A stretch of 64,000 nucleotides of DNA, taken from contig SFMG01000006.1 of assembly GCA_004554455.1 (NCBI GenBank), positions 1-64,000 on the forward strand, given 5' to 3'. Below are positions 1-8,098 of the stretch, piece by piece. Source of the DNA: Bacteroidales bacterium (GTDB taxonomy: Bacteria; Bacteroidota; Bacteroidia; Bacteroidales; UBA932). Within the stretch, counting starts at the first letter, position 1, and each line of letters opens with the position of its first letter. Below the pieces are notes generated by a model. The model was not told the DNA's origin and made no database searches. It was given only the letters and a program-made list of their open reading frames with translations. Made by a program: the position numbers and the translations under genes.

Positions 1-120
1 TGGCTGCATCGATTCGCAAGTTTGAGCTTGAAATAGAGAATCGATGCACGGATTGCCCCTGTTTTGACCTTATGGCTGCATCGATTCGCAAGTCTGGGCC
101 TGAAATCAAGAATCACTGCA
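1..120. repeat. Two-copy hairpin repeat, 72-bp period
   Basis: A block beginning TGGCTGCATCGATTCGCAAG starts at 1 and again at 73, and similarity continues for about 49 bases (shared CTGAAAT and AGAATC further in). In copy 1 the segment 5-15 (TGCATCGATTC) is exactly complementary to 38-48 (GAATCGATGCA), so it can fold into an 11-bp stem with a 22-base loop. Copy 2 has lost part of the right arm. The element may continue upstream of the window. No coding function is evident. Confidence 0.6.
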
Positions 121-148
121 GTGCCATCGTGCCGGCAAGTAGAATAGC

Positions 149-366
149 TCGCCTGCGCAGGCGTTGCCGCAACGGTGCCGCGTCCGATTCCAATTTTCTT
201 TGTTGCAAAGTATTGCAGTTCCGCCTGCAGCAGTCGTTGCGGCAGCGAAGAACGGCCCGCCTGCGGAAGCCCGTTGTCGCAGTATTGAATGGCCCGCCTG
301 CAGCGTTCGTAGCCGCATTGATGAATTGCCCGCCTGCAGAATGACCGTTGCGGGTGCAGGCGGGGA
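149..366. repeat. Degenerate 36-37 bp periodic repeat, GC-rich
   Basis: The core CCGCCTGC(A/G)G begins at 221, 257, 294 and 330, and a related core lies at about 149, two periods earlier. Only about 10-12 bases are shared between units; the rest diverges. Short open frames across the region consist of the translated repeat and have no recognisable domain, so I treat it as non-coding. Confidence 0.5.
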
Positions 367-433
367 CAGGTTGCCACGAAGGCGGCATAATCCTAAGTAA
401 AAAGCCGCCGGAGTGGCAACCTGCCCCTGCCTC
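353..433. repeat. Large imperfect stem-loop
   Basis: The sequence GGTTGCCAC near 375 pairs with GTGGCAACC near 413. The pairing extends outward through G-rich/C-rich arms with one bulge, and inward through GGCGGC/GCCGCC. Together they form one long hairpin of about 80 bases just after the periodic repeat. Its role is unknown. Confidence 0.55.
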
Positions 434-440
434 CTTATAA

Positions 441-533
441 GGTCATCCTTAGGTGCCATCTCGCCTTACAGGGTCATCCTCAGGTGCCATCTCGCTCCAC
501 TTGGTCAGCCCCGGTACAATCTCCCTGCAGCTT
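441..533. repeat. Three 31-bp tandem repeats
   Basis: Units start at 441, 472 and 503. The first two are nearly identical (GGTCATCCT, then AGGTGCCATCTCGC); the third is degenerate (GGTCAGCCCCGGTACAATCTC). They end about 40 bp before the promoter of the transporter gene. Confidence 0.6.
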
Positions 534-569
534 ACGACAGCGGGTGTGGCAGTACTGCACTTTTTTCTG

Positions 570-577
570 TAACTTTG
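570..577 (+). promoter_or_regulatory. Bacteroidota -7 box (TAACTTTG)
   Basis: TAACTTTG matches the TAnnTTTG -7 consensus and lies 69 bp before the transporter start codon. No good -33 TTTG was seen at the usual spacing. Confidence 0.5.
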
Positions 578-646
578 CAATTCTTGTAGGTGACATACAG
601 GAGTAACACTACAAACAATAAACAGATCCAGATTACCAAAACATCG

Positions 647-2086
647 ATGAACCCGACAGAACACCAGAAAAATCTAAATCGCAAGTACAGCTACTGGCAT
701 TGGCGTACCCTCATCATTCTGATCATAGGTTATGCCCTTTTCTATTTTGTAAGGAAAAACTTCAGCATAGCAATGCCGGCACTGGAGGAAGAACTCGGCA
801 TTACCAAGACCAAGCTCGGCCTCTTCCTGACCATCAACGGAGTCATATACGGCATCTCACGTTTCGCCAACGGAGTGCTCTGTGACCGTATCCGCAACAA
901 AAAACTGATGATGGCCCTGGGCCTCCTGCTTTCAGCAGTCGTGAACATAATAATCGCCTTCATCCCGAGCGTGAATGTCTTCTTCAATGTACTGGATGGC
1001 GAAGGCAAAGCCACAATGGGCTTCATCTACCTGCTCGGATCCCTGTGGCTCATCAATGGATGGCTCCAGGGAATGGGGTACCCGCCTTGCTCCTCGCTCA
1101 TGGCCTATTGGGTAAAACCTTCTGAACTTGCCACCAAGCAGTCGATATGGAATGCCTCCCACTCCATAGGCGCCGGCCTGCTTGCGCTTATGATAGGTGC
1201 GATACTCGGACACTACGGCAATGCCGCCTGGCAGTGGTGCTTCTGGCTTCCGGCCATACTGGCCATTTTCGGCGCTGCCCTGATATTCTTCGGACTGAAG
1301 AACAGCCCGGAACAGGTGGGCCTGCCCCCGGTAGAGCAGCTTGAAGCCCCGTCTGAAGAGAAGGCACCGGTGGAGGAGGAGAGTCCGGAGCTCAGCGCAA
1401 GGATCTACAAGCGCTGCCTCAGGGATCTGGTGTTCCGCAATCCTATAATCTGGATACTCTCGATTGCCGATTTCTTTGTCTATATCATACGCTTTACCAT
1501 CCTGGACTGGGGCTCCAGCATACTCGTGCAGTTCAAGGGTATGGATATAAGTCTGGCGGCAAGCGTTGTGGGCGCGATGGAAATCTTCGGCGGAATACTC
1601 GGAATGCTTACGGCCGGATGGATCACCGACAAGTTCTTCAAGGGTTGTGCGCACCGCACCAGCGCGGTATGCATACTCATGGCTTCGCTCTGTCTGCTGG
1701 CCTTCTGGCTCTCTCCTAAGGACAGCGTCTTCCTGACAATAGTCACAATCGTGCTTTCCGCTTTCTTCATATACGGTCCTCAGGCTCTGCTCTGCATCGC
1801 CTGCACCAACCACGCCACCCGGCGTGCGGCAGCCTCCGCCAACGGAATATGCGGTCTGTTCAGCTACCTGTCGCCTATAGTTTCCGGTCTGGTCTTCGGC
1901 GCAATCACCGAAAAAACCGGTTCCTGGGATATGGTGTTCCTGCTTTCGGTCATATTCGGACTGGTCGGCACCGTCATCCTCGCCTTTATCTGGAAGAAAC
2001 CGGCGAACGGCTATGACAAGTTGGAAAGGATAGTCGCCGAATGCAAGGCAGAGTGCGATGAGAATCAAGTAATTTGCAAAAAATAA
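647..2086 (+). CDS. Organophosphate:phosphate antiporter (GlpT/UhpT family, MFS)
   Basis: A 479-residue inner-membrane transporter of the major facilitator superfamily, closest in pattern to the GlpT/UhpT/UhpC branch that exchanges sugar phosphates or glycerol 3-phosphate for phosphate. About twelve hydrophobic segments are visible with an acidic central loop (residues about 230-255). Arg36 in YFVRKN and Arg282 in YIIRFTILDWG sit where the two substrate-binding arginines of GlpT occur. An in-frame GTG at 590 would add 19 polar residues; I prefer the ATG at 647. It lies directly ahead of pgk with the latter's own promoter between them. Uptake of a phosphorylated three-carbon or hexose compound is a reasonable guess, but the substrate cannot be read from sequence. 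Confidence 0.85.
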   Translation: MNPTEHQKNLNRKYSYWHWRTLIILIIGYALFYFVRKNFSIAMPALEEELGITKTKLGLFLTINGVIYGISRFANGVLCDRIRNKKLMMALGLLLSAVVNIIIAFIPSVNVFFNVLDGEGKATMGFIYLLGSLWLINGWLQGMGYPPCSSLMAYWVKPSELATKQSIWNASHSIGAGLLALMIGAILGHYGNAAWQWCFWLPAILAIFGAALIFFGLKNSPEQVGLPPVEQLEAPSEEKAPVEEESPELSARIYKRCLRDLVFRNPIIWILSIADFFVYIIRFTILDWGSSILVQFKGMDISLAASVVGAMEIFGGILGMLTAGWITDKFFKGCAHRTSAVCILMASLCLLAFWLSPKDSVFLTIVTIVLSAFFIYGPQALLCIACTNHATRRAAASANGICGLFSYLSPIVSGLVFGAITEKTGSWDMVFLLSVIFGLVGTVILAFIWKKPANGYDKLERIVAECKAECDENQVICKK

Positions 2087-2088
2087 AC

Positions 2089-2096
2089 TATATTTG
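2089..2096 (+). promoter_or_regulatory. -7 box of pgk (TATATTTG)
   Basis: An exact TAnnTTTG match immediately after the transporter stop codon and 59 bp before the pgk start. It suggests pgk is transcribed independently. Confidence 0.6.
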
Positions 2097-2154
2097 CGAC
2101 CCGGTTGACGATAAGTCTCCGAACGCTGGACAATTATATTTTAAAACATATACT

Positions 2155-3402
2155 ATGGCTAACATCAGTACTTACGATTTCGCCGGCAAAAAGGCAATCG
2201 TGCGTGTAGATTTCAACGTTCCTCTCCAGGACGGCAAGATTACCGACGACACCCGCATCAAGGGTGCTCTCCCAACCCTCAAACTCATACTCGAGAAGGG
2301 CGGTGCCCTCATCATAATGAGCCACATGGGCAAGCCGAAGGGCAAGGTTAAGCCTGAGCTCAGCCTCAGCCAGATAGTTGACGCCGTAAGCGCCGCTCTC
2401 GGTACTCCGGTAAAGTTCGCCCCTGACTGCGCAAACGCTTCCGAGGCAGCCGCTGCCCTCAAGCCGGGCGAGGTGCTTATGCTCGAGAACCTCCGCTACT
2501 ATCCGGAGGAGGAGGGCAAGCCTGTTGGAATCGACAAGGAGGACCCTGCATACGAAGAGGCCAAGAAGGCAATGAAGGCCAGCCAGAAGGAGTTCGCAAA
2601 GAAGCTCGCTTCCTACGCTGACTGCTACGTAATGGATGCTTTCGGCACCGCACACCGCAAGCACGCTTCCACCGCCGTGATCGCTGACTACTTCGGAGCT
2701 GACGACAAGATGCTCGGTCTGCTTATGGAGAAGGAAGTGGCTGCAGTCGATGCTGTACTCGGCAATATCAAGCGTCCGTTCATCGCCATCATGGGTGGTT
2801 CCAAGGTGTCTTCCAAGATAGGCATCATCGAGAACCTCCTCGGCAAGGTTGACAAGCTCATCCTCTGCGGCGGTATGACCTACACCTTCGCGAAGGCCCA
2901 CGGCGGCAATATCGGCCAGTCCATCTGCGAGCCGGACAAACTCGACGTCGCTCTCGGCGTAGAGGAACTCGCAAAGAAGAACGGCGTAGAGCTCGTGCTT
3001 GCACCGGACGCAATCTGCGGTGACGCATTCAGCAATGACGCAAATCAGAAGATATGCCCTGCAAACGACATCCCTGAAGGCTGGGAGGGTATGGATGCAG
3101 GTCCGGAGGCCCAGAAGAATTTCGCAGCCGCCATCAAGGGTTGCAAGACCATACTCTGGAACGGCCCTGCAGGCGTATTCGAGTTCGACAACTTCTGCGC
3201 AGGCTCACGCGCAATAGGCGAGGCCATCGCAGAGGCCACTGCAGAGGGTGCATTCTCCCTCATCGGCGGCGGTGACTCCGTTGCATGCGTCAACAAGTTC
3301 GGCCTTGCCGACAAGGTAAGCTACATCTCCACCGGCGGCGGTGCCCTGCTCGAGGCCATCGAGGGCAAGGTTCTCCCTGGCGTTGCTGCAATTCGCGGCT
3401 AA
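2155..3402 (+). CDS. pgk: Phosphoglycerate kinase
   Basis: Cytosolic glycolytic enzyme converting 1,3-bisphosphoglycerate and ADP to 3-phosphoglycerate and ATP. The 415 residues are a full-length family member. The N-terminal VDFNVPL motif, the substrate-loop histidines (SHMGKPKG), the nucleotide-binding segment GGSKVSSKIGII and the C-terminal GGGDSVA loop are all present. The start at 2155 gives the usual N-terminus (MANISTYDFAGK); an upstream in-frame extension has no family match and overlaps the promoter. A strong terminator follows, so this is probably a single-gene unit. Codon use is strongly biased (CTC, AAG, GAG), as expected for a highly expressed gene. Confidence 0.97.
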   Translation: MANISTYDFAGKKAIVRVDFNVPLQDGKITDDTRIKGALPTLKLILEKGGALIIMSHMGKPKGKVKPELSLSQIVDAVSAALGTPVKFAPDCANASEAAAALKPGEVLMLENLRYYPEEEGKPVGIDKEDPAYEEAKKAMKASQKEFAKKLASYADCYVMDAFGTAHRKHASTAVIADYFGADDKMLGLLMEKEVAAVDAVLGNIKRPFIAIMGGSKVSSKIGIIENLLGKVDKLILCGGMTYTFAKAHGGNIGQSICEPDKLDVALGVEELAKKNGVELVLAPDAICGDAFSNDANQKICPANDIPEGWEGMDAGPEAQKNFAAAIKGCKTILWNGPAGVFEFDNFCAGSRAIGEAIAEATAEGAFSLIGGGDSVACVNKFGLADKVSYISTGGGALLEAIEGKVLPGVAAIRG

Positions 3403-3425
3403 GACGCGGAGCTTTTGAATATATG

Positions 3426-3456
3426 AACGGTCGGACGCAGTGTCCGGCCGTTTTTT
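3426..3456 (+). terminator. Rho-independent terminator after pgk
   Basis: AACGGTCGGAC pairs with GTCCGGCCGTT (one G-T wobble) across a short loop and runs into six T residues. Confidence 0.85.
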
Positions 3457-3458
3457 CG

Positions 3459-3466
3459 TATATTTG
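3459..3466 (+). promoter_or_regulatory. -7 box of the aro operon (TATATTTG)
   Basis: An exact TAnnTTTG match starting three bases after the pgk terminator and 31 bp before aroB. The box plus its downstream sequence (TATATTTGGCGCCTGAT) is almost the same as that in front of tgt at 48147. Confidence 0.65.
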
Positions 3467-3489
3467 GCGCCTGATATCATATATCGAAT

Positions 3490-4596
3490 ATGAACCCCAT
3501 ATATATAAAAGAAGATTACAGCGGCTTGCGGGAGGCAATAGGCGCCTTCTGCCCGGACCGGATTTTCGTCGTCTGCGACCGTGCCGTTGCGCATCTGGTG
3601 CCGCGACTCGGACTCGATGCAGCCGTTGTGGAACTGGAGGCGAGCGAAGAAAAGAAGTCCCTGCGCACGGTGGAGGAGATATGCCGTGCCCTGCTTGAAG
3701 GCGGTGCGGACCGCAAGTCCTTCGTGCTGGCACTGGGCGGCGGCATAATCAGCGATATGGCGGGCTTCGCCGCATCCATCTATATGAGGGGCATACGATT
3801 CGCCTATGTGCCTACCACCCTGCTGGCGATGACCGATGCTGCAATAGGGGGCAAGACAGGCGTCAACTTTCTCAGTTACAAGAATATACTGGGCAGCTTT
3901 ACCGAACCGTGCTTCACCTGGATGGCCGCCGCTTCCCTCGAGGGACTTCCCCGGAGGGAGGTGCTTTCGGGTGCCGCGGAAATGCTCAAGTCCTTCATAA
4001 TAGACAACGTGGACGGGGCATATTCCACTGCGTTGGAATTCTTCAGGACTGCGTCCCTGCCGGAGAAATGCGATGCTGCCACTGCAGCGCGGCTTCTTCC
4101 GCTTGCCAGGGCTGCGGCAGGGGTGAAGGCCGGGATAGTGAGCCGGGACTTCCGCGAGAGCGGGGAGAGGAAACTGCTCAACCTGGGCCACAGTTTCGCC
4201 CACGCAATAGAGCACCTGGCCCAGACCGGTGCCGCTGCCGATATCAACAGTGCCGATGCCGACGATGGGACCAATATCAACAATACAGGTGCCGGCGATG
4301 GGAACGTCGGCATAAGCCACGGAGAGGCGGTGTCAATGGGCATAGTCCTCGCGGCCAGACTCTCCTGCGCTCTCGGATATGCGCCCAAGGGCTTCGACAG
4401 TTCGCTTGAAGCGGATTTCGCATCGGCCGGGCTCAGGGTGAAATGTCCTTATGCTCCCCGGCAGCTTGTGCAGGCGATGAGCCGCGACAAAAAAGCGGAG
4501 GCAGGCACGCTTTCCTTCGTACTGATGCGCGGGATATCGGATGTTTTTGTGGAAAAATTGGAGCCGGCAAAGGCGATGGCTTTATTAAATGAGTGA
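3490..4596 (+). CDS. aroB: 3-Dehydroquinate synthase with an internal insertion
   Basis: Second step of the shikimate pathway, converting DAHP to 3-dehydroquinate in the cytosol with NAD and a divalent metal. The NAD-binding GGGIISDMAGF, the VPTTLLAMTDAAIGGKTGVN block and the metal ligand in SGAAEMLKS are present. The two metal-binding histidines are His234 (GHSFAHAIE) and His277 (HGEAV). In well-studied AroB proteins these lie 17 residues apart; here they are 43 apart. The extra ~26 residues are low-complexity, rich in Asp, Asn, Ala and Gly, and encoded by imperfect short repeats (about 4230-4315). First gene of an aroB, aroD-aroA, aroC operon, 6 bp before the next gene. Confidence 0.95.
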   Translation: MNPIYIKEDYSGLREAIGAFCPDRIFVVCDRAVAHLVPRLGLDAAVVELEASEEKKSLRTVEEICRALLEGGADRKSFVLALGGGIISDMAGFAASIYMRGIRFAYVPTTLLAMTDAAIGGKTGVNFLSYKNILGSFTEPCFTWMAAASLEGLPRREVLSGAAEMLKSFIIDNVDGAYSTALEFFRTASLPEKCDAATAARLLPLARAAAGVKAGIVSRDFRESGERKLLNLGHSFAHAIEHLAQTGAAADINSADADDGTNINNTGAGDGNVGISHGEAVSMGIVLAARLSCALGYAPKGFDSSLEADFASAGLRVKCPYAPRQLVQAMSRDKKAEAGTLSFVLMRGISDVFVEKLEPAKAMALLNE

Positions 4597-4602
4597 TATA
4601 CA

Positions 4603-6582
4603 ATGATTTGTACCGTACTTCAGCATAAAAATGCCGAACAGATATGGGAGGCCCTCGACAATTGCGAGATGGCCGAGATACGTCTGGACCTCTGTGAACT
4701 GACGCTTCCCGAGATCGAGGAACTCTTCTCCAGCGACGTCCCGCTCGTGGCCACCTGCAGGATTTCTCAGAATATGAGTCCGCAGATGGCGGAGCGCAGG
4801 CTGATAAAGGCCGTGGAGGCCGGCGCCCGCTTCGTGGATGTGGAGCTCGAGGCCCCGAAGGAGATGTCCAAGCGCATACGCAGCTGTGCCCGCGAAAACG
4901 GAACTGTGTTCATACGCTCCTTCCACGACTTCAACGGCACCGATTCCCTGCCGGCGCTCAAGGCCATAATAGACAAATGCCGTTACCATGGCGCCGATAT
5001 GGTCAAGCTCGTCACCACCGCCCACTCAGAGGAGGACGTGGAACGGGTTCTCTCCCTCTACGATGAATATGAACCCTACGGACTGATCGCCTTCTGTATG
5101 GGCGATGCCGGACGCCGTTCGAGGATGGAATGCCTGGCTCACGGTGCCCCATATACCTACGCCGCCTACGCTGCCGACGACCTCGCTGCGCCGGGGCAGT
5201 GGACGGCCGATGAAATGTGCGAAAGCCTCTACGGCAGTTTCGGCTTCATCGATGCGAGGGATCTCCGTATGCCGGCATCGAAAAGCTATGCCCAGAGGGC
5301 CATACTCTGTGCTGCACTGGCGGAAGGAGAGTCGGTTCTTCGTCACTATTCCCCTTGCGGAGACAGTGAGGCGGCTCTCAGCCTGGCCCGCCAGATCGGT
5401 GCGGAAGTTACTGTGGATGAGGACGGTACGGTCAGGATAAAAGGTGTTGCCGCCGGTACGCCGTCGTCGCGTCTCGCTTTCCCGGACGAAATCTTCGTCG
5501 GGGAATCCGGCCTGCTCACCCGCCTGGTGATTCCCCTGGTGGCCCAGCTCGCCGGCAAGCCCGTGATTATCAATGGAGAAAAGACCCTCGCGAAACGCTC
5601 CCTCGACGGCGTCCCCCAGATTATGGAGGCCTTCGGGGCCCGTGTGGAGTCCCTCTCCGGAGGGGATTGCGTCACCGTGCCCCTCAGGGTCAGCGGCCCG
5701 CTTGCCAACGGCAGGATACAGGTCAGCGGCCGTTACGGCTCTCAGCTCATCTCGGGTCTGCTCACCGCCCTCCCGTTCGCATCAAAGAATACGACCGTGG
5801 CGGTCAGCGAGCCGAAGAGCATTCCATATATGTATATAAGCCTGGAAGTGCTGCGCAAGTTCGGGGTAAAGGTGGCGAACGATATGCTCGGAGGCCCCGA
5901 CTTCCTGGAATCCGGCGACTGGAACCTCTGCAGCGGCATAGACTTCAAAGTCAAGGGCGGCCTGCACTACAGGGCGGCGGAACTTGACCTGGAAGGCGAC
6001 TGGAGCGCGGCAGCAAACTTCCTGGTGGCAGGTGCCGTCTTCGGCCGGGTGGAGATAGAAGGGCTGGACACGAACTCGCTGCAGGCGGACCTCTCCATAA
6101 TGGATATACTTATGGATGCCGGCGCAAGCCTCTCCCAGACCGACGATTCGAAGGGCACCATAGTCGCCCAGAGGGCTCCGCTTTCGGCTTTCAGTGCCGA
6201 CGCCTCCAACTGTCCCGACCTTTTCCCTATAGTCGCGGTGCTCGCGGCCTTCTGTCAGGGCGAAAGCCATATAGCCGGAGTAGGCCGTCTGGCCCACAAG
6301 GAAAGCGACAGGGGCAAGGCCATACTTGAAATGCTCACCCTGCTGGGTGTGGAGGCCGGCATCATAGGGGATGAACTGGTCATTCAGGGCGAATCCCTCG
6401 CCAGGCGCCTGCTCTGCGGCAGGATGCTTCAGGGCGGCAGATTCTCCTCCCATCACGACCACCGCATGCTGATGGCCCTGAAAGTGGCCTCGCTTGCCGC
6501 GGATTCTCCGCTTGTCATCGATGACGAGGACTGCGTTTCCAAGTCGTTCCCGGAATTTAACCAAATGTTTGAACAGCTATGA
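4603..6582 (+). CDS. Fusion: type I 3-dehydroquinate dehydratase + EPSP synthase
   Basis: One 659-residue protein joins two shikimate-pathway enzymes. Residues 1 to about 208 are a type I (Schiff-base) dehydroquinate dehydratase: Glu81 (FVDVELEA), His108 (SFHDF), the Schiff-base Lys135 (DMVKLV), Arg174 (GRRSR) and Gln199 (PGQW) are in family order. Residues about 215-659 are 5-enolpyruvylshikimate-3-phosphate synthase: SKSYAQR with Lys227 and Arg232, GESGLLTRL, SGRYGSQLISGLL, NCPDLFPIVAVLAAF, HKESDRGK and the C-terminal DHRMLMALKVASL. No stop codon or frameshift separates the halves. The two reactions are not consecutive (AroE and AroK act between them). The aroC start overlaps its stop by 4 bp, indicating translational coupling. 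Confidence 0.93.
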   Translation: MICTVLQHKNAEQIWEALDNCEMAEIRLDLCELTLPEIEELFSSDVPLVATCRISQNMSPQMAERRLIKAVEAGARFVDVELEAPKEMSKRIRSCARENGTVFIRSFHDFNGTDSLPALKAIIDKCRYHGADMVKLVTTAHSEEDVERVLSLYDEYEPYGLIAFCMGDAGRRSRMECLAHGAPYTYAAYAADDLAAPGQWTADEMCESLYGSFGFIDARDLRMPASKSYAQRAILCAALAEGESVLRHYSPCGDSEAALSLARQIGAEVTVDEDGTVRIKGVAAGTPSSRLAFPDEIFVGESGLLTRLVIPLVAQLAGKPVIINGEKTLAKRSLDGVPQIMEAFGARVESLSGGDCVTVPLRVSGPLANGRIQVSGRYGSQLISGLLTALPFASKNTTVAVSEPKSIPYMYISLEVLRKFGVKVANDMLGGPDFLESGDWNLCSGIDFKVKGGLHYRAAELDLEGDWSAAANFLVAGAVFGRVEIEGLDTNSLQADLSIMDILMDAGASLSQTDDSKGTIVAQRAPLSAFSADASNCPDLFPIVAVLAAFCQGESHIAGVGRLAHKESDRGKAILEMLTLLGVEAGIIGDELVIQGESLARRLLCGRMLQGGRFSSHHDHRMLMALKVASLAADSPLVIDDEDCVSKSFPEFNQMFEQL

Positions 6583-7628
6583 ACAGTTTCGGCAGGATTT
6601 TCAGGGTCTCCATCTTCGGGGAGTCCCACGGACCTATGATAGGATGCACCATAGACGGTGTGCTTCCGGGCTTGAAGATTTCGGAAGAGGAGATGATGAA
6701 GGAAATAGCCCGCCGCAAATCGGGAGGGCTGGGAACCACGCCCCGTGTGGAAGAGGACAGTCCCTGCCTGGTGAGCGGAGTGCTGGACGGAGTGGCCACA
6801 GGCGCTCCTCTTACCATAGTGTTCCTCAACAACAATACGCGCTCCCAGGACTACAGCCAGCTGCTGTCCACTCCCCGTCCGGGTCACGCCGACCTGACTG
6901 CGGCGGTCAAGTATTTCGATTTCCAGGACTATCGCGGCGGAGGGCATTTCTCCGGCCGCCTCACCCTGCCCATAGTGGCAGCCGGCTATATAGCCAAGCA
7001 GATGTTGAAGGATATGAGCATTTCCGCCGAGCTCATAGAGGTGGGCGGAGTCGTTCCGAAGCTGCCGGCCCATGCCAAGAATGACCCGGAGGTAAAGAAA
7101 AAGCTCCAGGAAGCCATAGCCGAAGGGGATTCCCTGGGGGGAATAGTGGAGTGCACCATCAAGTGTCAGAATCTGCTCATAGGTCTCGGAGAACCGTTCT
7201 GGGATTCCCTGGAGAGTCTGATTTCTCACGCAATCTTCTCCATTCCGGGGGTGAGGGGCATAGAATTCGGGGACGGTTTCGCCGCTTCCAGGATGAAGGG
7301 ATCCGAACATAACGACCCGATAGGAGCGGATATGCTTCCTGTCAAGAACGGCGCCGGCGGAATCAATGGCGGCATTTCGAATGGTGCTCCCATAGTGTTC
7401 CGGGTTGCTTTCAAGCCGACCTCAAGCATTTCCAAGCCTCAGGTCACCTTCAACTTCGAGAGCAAGCAGATGGAGGCGCTTCAGATAAAAGGAAGACACG
7501 ACGTATGCTTTGCCCTGCGTACGCCTGTCATTGTGGAAGCCATGGCGGCCATTGTGATGGCCGACCTTTCAGCACTGAACGATTCGGCCTGTCTGCCTCT
7601 GGAAGATGCCGAGGACGATGAGGATTAG
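6579..7628 (+). CDS. aroC: Chorismate synthase
   Basis: Last step of the shikimate pathway: EPSP to chorismate with reduced FMN. The 349 residues include FGESHG near the N-terminus, RPGHADLT, GGGHFSGRLT and the C-terminal GRHDVCFALRTPVIVEAMAA block, all characteristic. The usual active-site region near residue 50 reads GLGTTPRVEEDSP, a slight variant of the common RxEEDxV motif. It overlaps the upstream fusion gene by ATGA and closes the aro operon. Confidence 0.95.
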   Translation: MNSFGRIFRVSIFGESHGPMIGCTIDGVLPGLKISEEEMMKEIARRKSGGLGTTPRVEEDSPCLVSGVLDGVATGAPLTIVFLNNNTRSQDYSQLLSTPRPGHADLTAAVKYFDFQDYRGGGHFSGRLTLPIVAAGYIAKQMLKDMSISAELIEVGGVVPKLPAHAKNDPEVKKKLQEAIAEGDSLGGIVECTIKCQNLLIGLGEPFWDSLESLISHAIFSIPGVRGIEFGDGFAASRMKGSEHNDPIGADMLPVKNGAGGINGGISNGAPIVFRVAFKPTSSISKPQVTFNFESKQMEALQIKGRHDVCFALRTPVIVEAMAAIVMADLSALNDSACLPLEDAEDDED

Positions 7629-7645
7629 TAATCCTTGAAGATTGC

Positions 7646-7954
7646 TCAGTACAGCAGATCCTCTACGGATTCGCCGAGTTCGGCGAAGATGTCACCCAGT
7701 TCCCCGGCGCCGAGCAGCCCTGCCAGACTGAGGCCTGCGACAGCCAGGACCACGGCAATCTCGATGATGTCGATTGTCGTGATTACGAGGCCGGCTATTG
7801 CCGAGCCGCGTGGAGCGCGGAATACTCCGATGAATGAGAAAATAAAGGCGAGGATTACGCCAATCCATCCGAACACCGGAATCCAGCCGATGAATATCGA
7901 GATGATGGCGAGGGTAAGTCCGGCTTTGCCGAAACCGTTGGATCTTTCTTCCAT
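7646..7954 (-). CDS. Small membrane protein, DUF4190-like
   Basis: A 102-residue protein with a short polar N-terminus and two or three hydrophobic segments (about residues 10-45 and 50-85), then an acidic tail (GDIFAELGESVEDLLY). The pattern LTLAIISIFIGWIPVFGW... GVFRAPRGSAIAGLVI resembles the DUF4190 group of small integral proteins. Function unknown. It is convergent with aroC (17-bp gap) and lies downstream of the tRNA-Pro terminator. Confidence 0.7.
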   Translation of the reverse strand: MEERSNGFGKAGLTLAIISIFIGWIPVFGWIGVILAFIFSFIGVFRAPRGSAIAGLVITTIDIIEIAVVLAVAGLSLAGLLGAGELGDIFAELGESVEDLLY

Positions 7955-7969
7955 AGTATCGAATATTAC

Positions 7970-8000
7970 TTAAAAGAGGTTGACAATCCGTCAACCTCTT
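7970..8000 (-). terminator. Terminator of tRNA-Pro
   Basis: A perfect 11-bp stem, AAGAGGTTGAC at 7974-7984 with GTCAACCTCTT at 7990-8000. On the minus strand it is followed by TTTTAAG, six bases after the tRNA 3' end. Confidence 0.85.
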
Positions 8001-8005
8001 GTATG

Positions 8006-8079
8006 TCGGGGTACTCCGACTCGAACGGAGGACCACCTGGTCCCAAACCAGGTGCGCTAGCCAACTGCGCCACACCCCG
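8006..8079 (-). tRNA. tRNA-Pro (anticodon TGG)
   Basis: Read on the minus strand, the acceptor CGGGGTG pairs with TACCCCG. The D-arm is GGCGCAGTTGGCTAGCGC, the anticodon arm CCTGG/TTTGGGA/CCAGG carries TGG, and the T-arm contains GTTCGAGTC. Discriminator A; no CCA encoded. 74 nt. Confidence 0.95.
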
Positions 8080-8098
8080 GATTCCCGTAATGGGATTG

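Noticed and set aside
221..366. CRISPR-like 36-37 bp periodicity
   Set aside because: Only about 10-12 bases recur per unit, the rest varies without a repeat/spacer division, and no cas gene is nearby.
106..459. Short open frames across 72-459
   Set aside because: They translate the tandem repeats and the stem-loop, differ between frames, and have no start context or homology signal.
932..2068. 378-codon frame opposite the antiporter gene
   Set aside because: The antiporter on the plus strand has clear MFS motifs; the antisense product has none.
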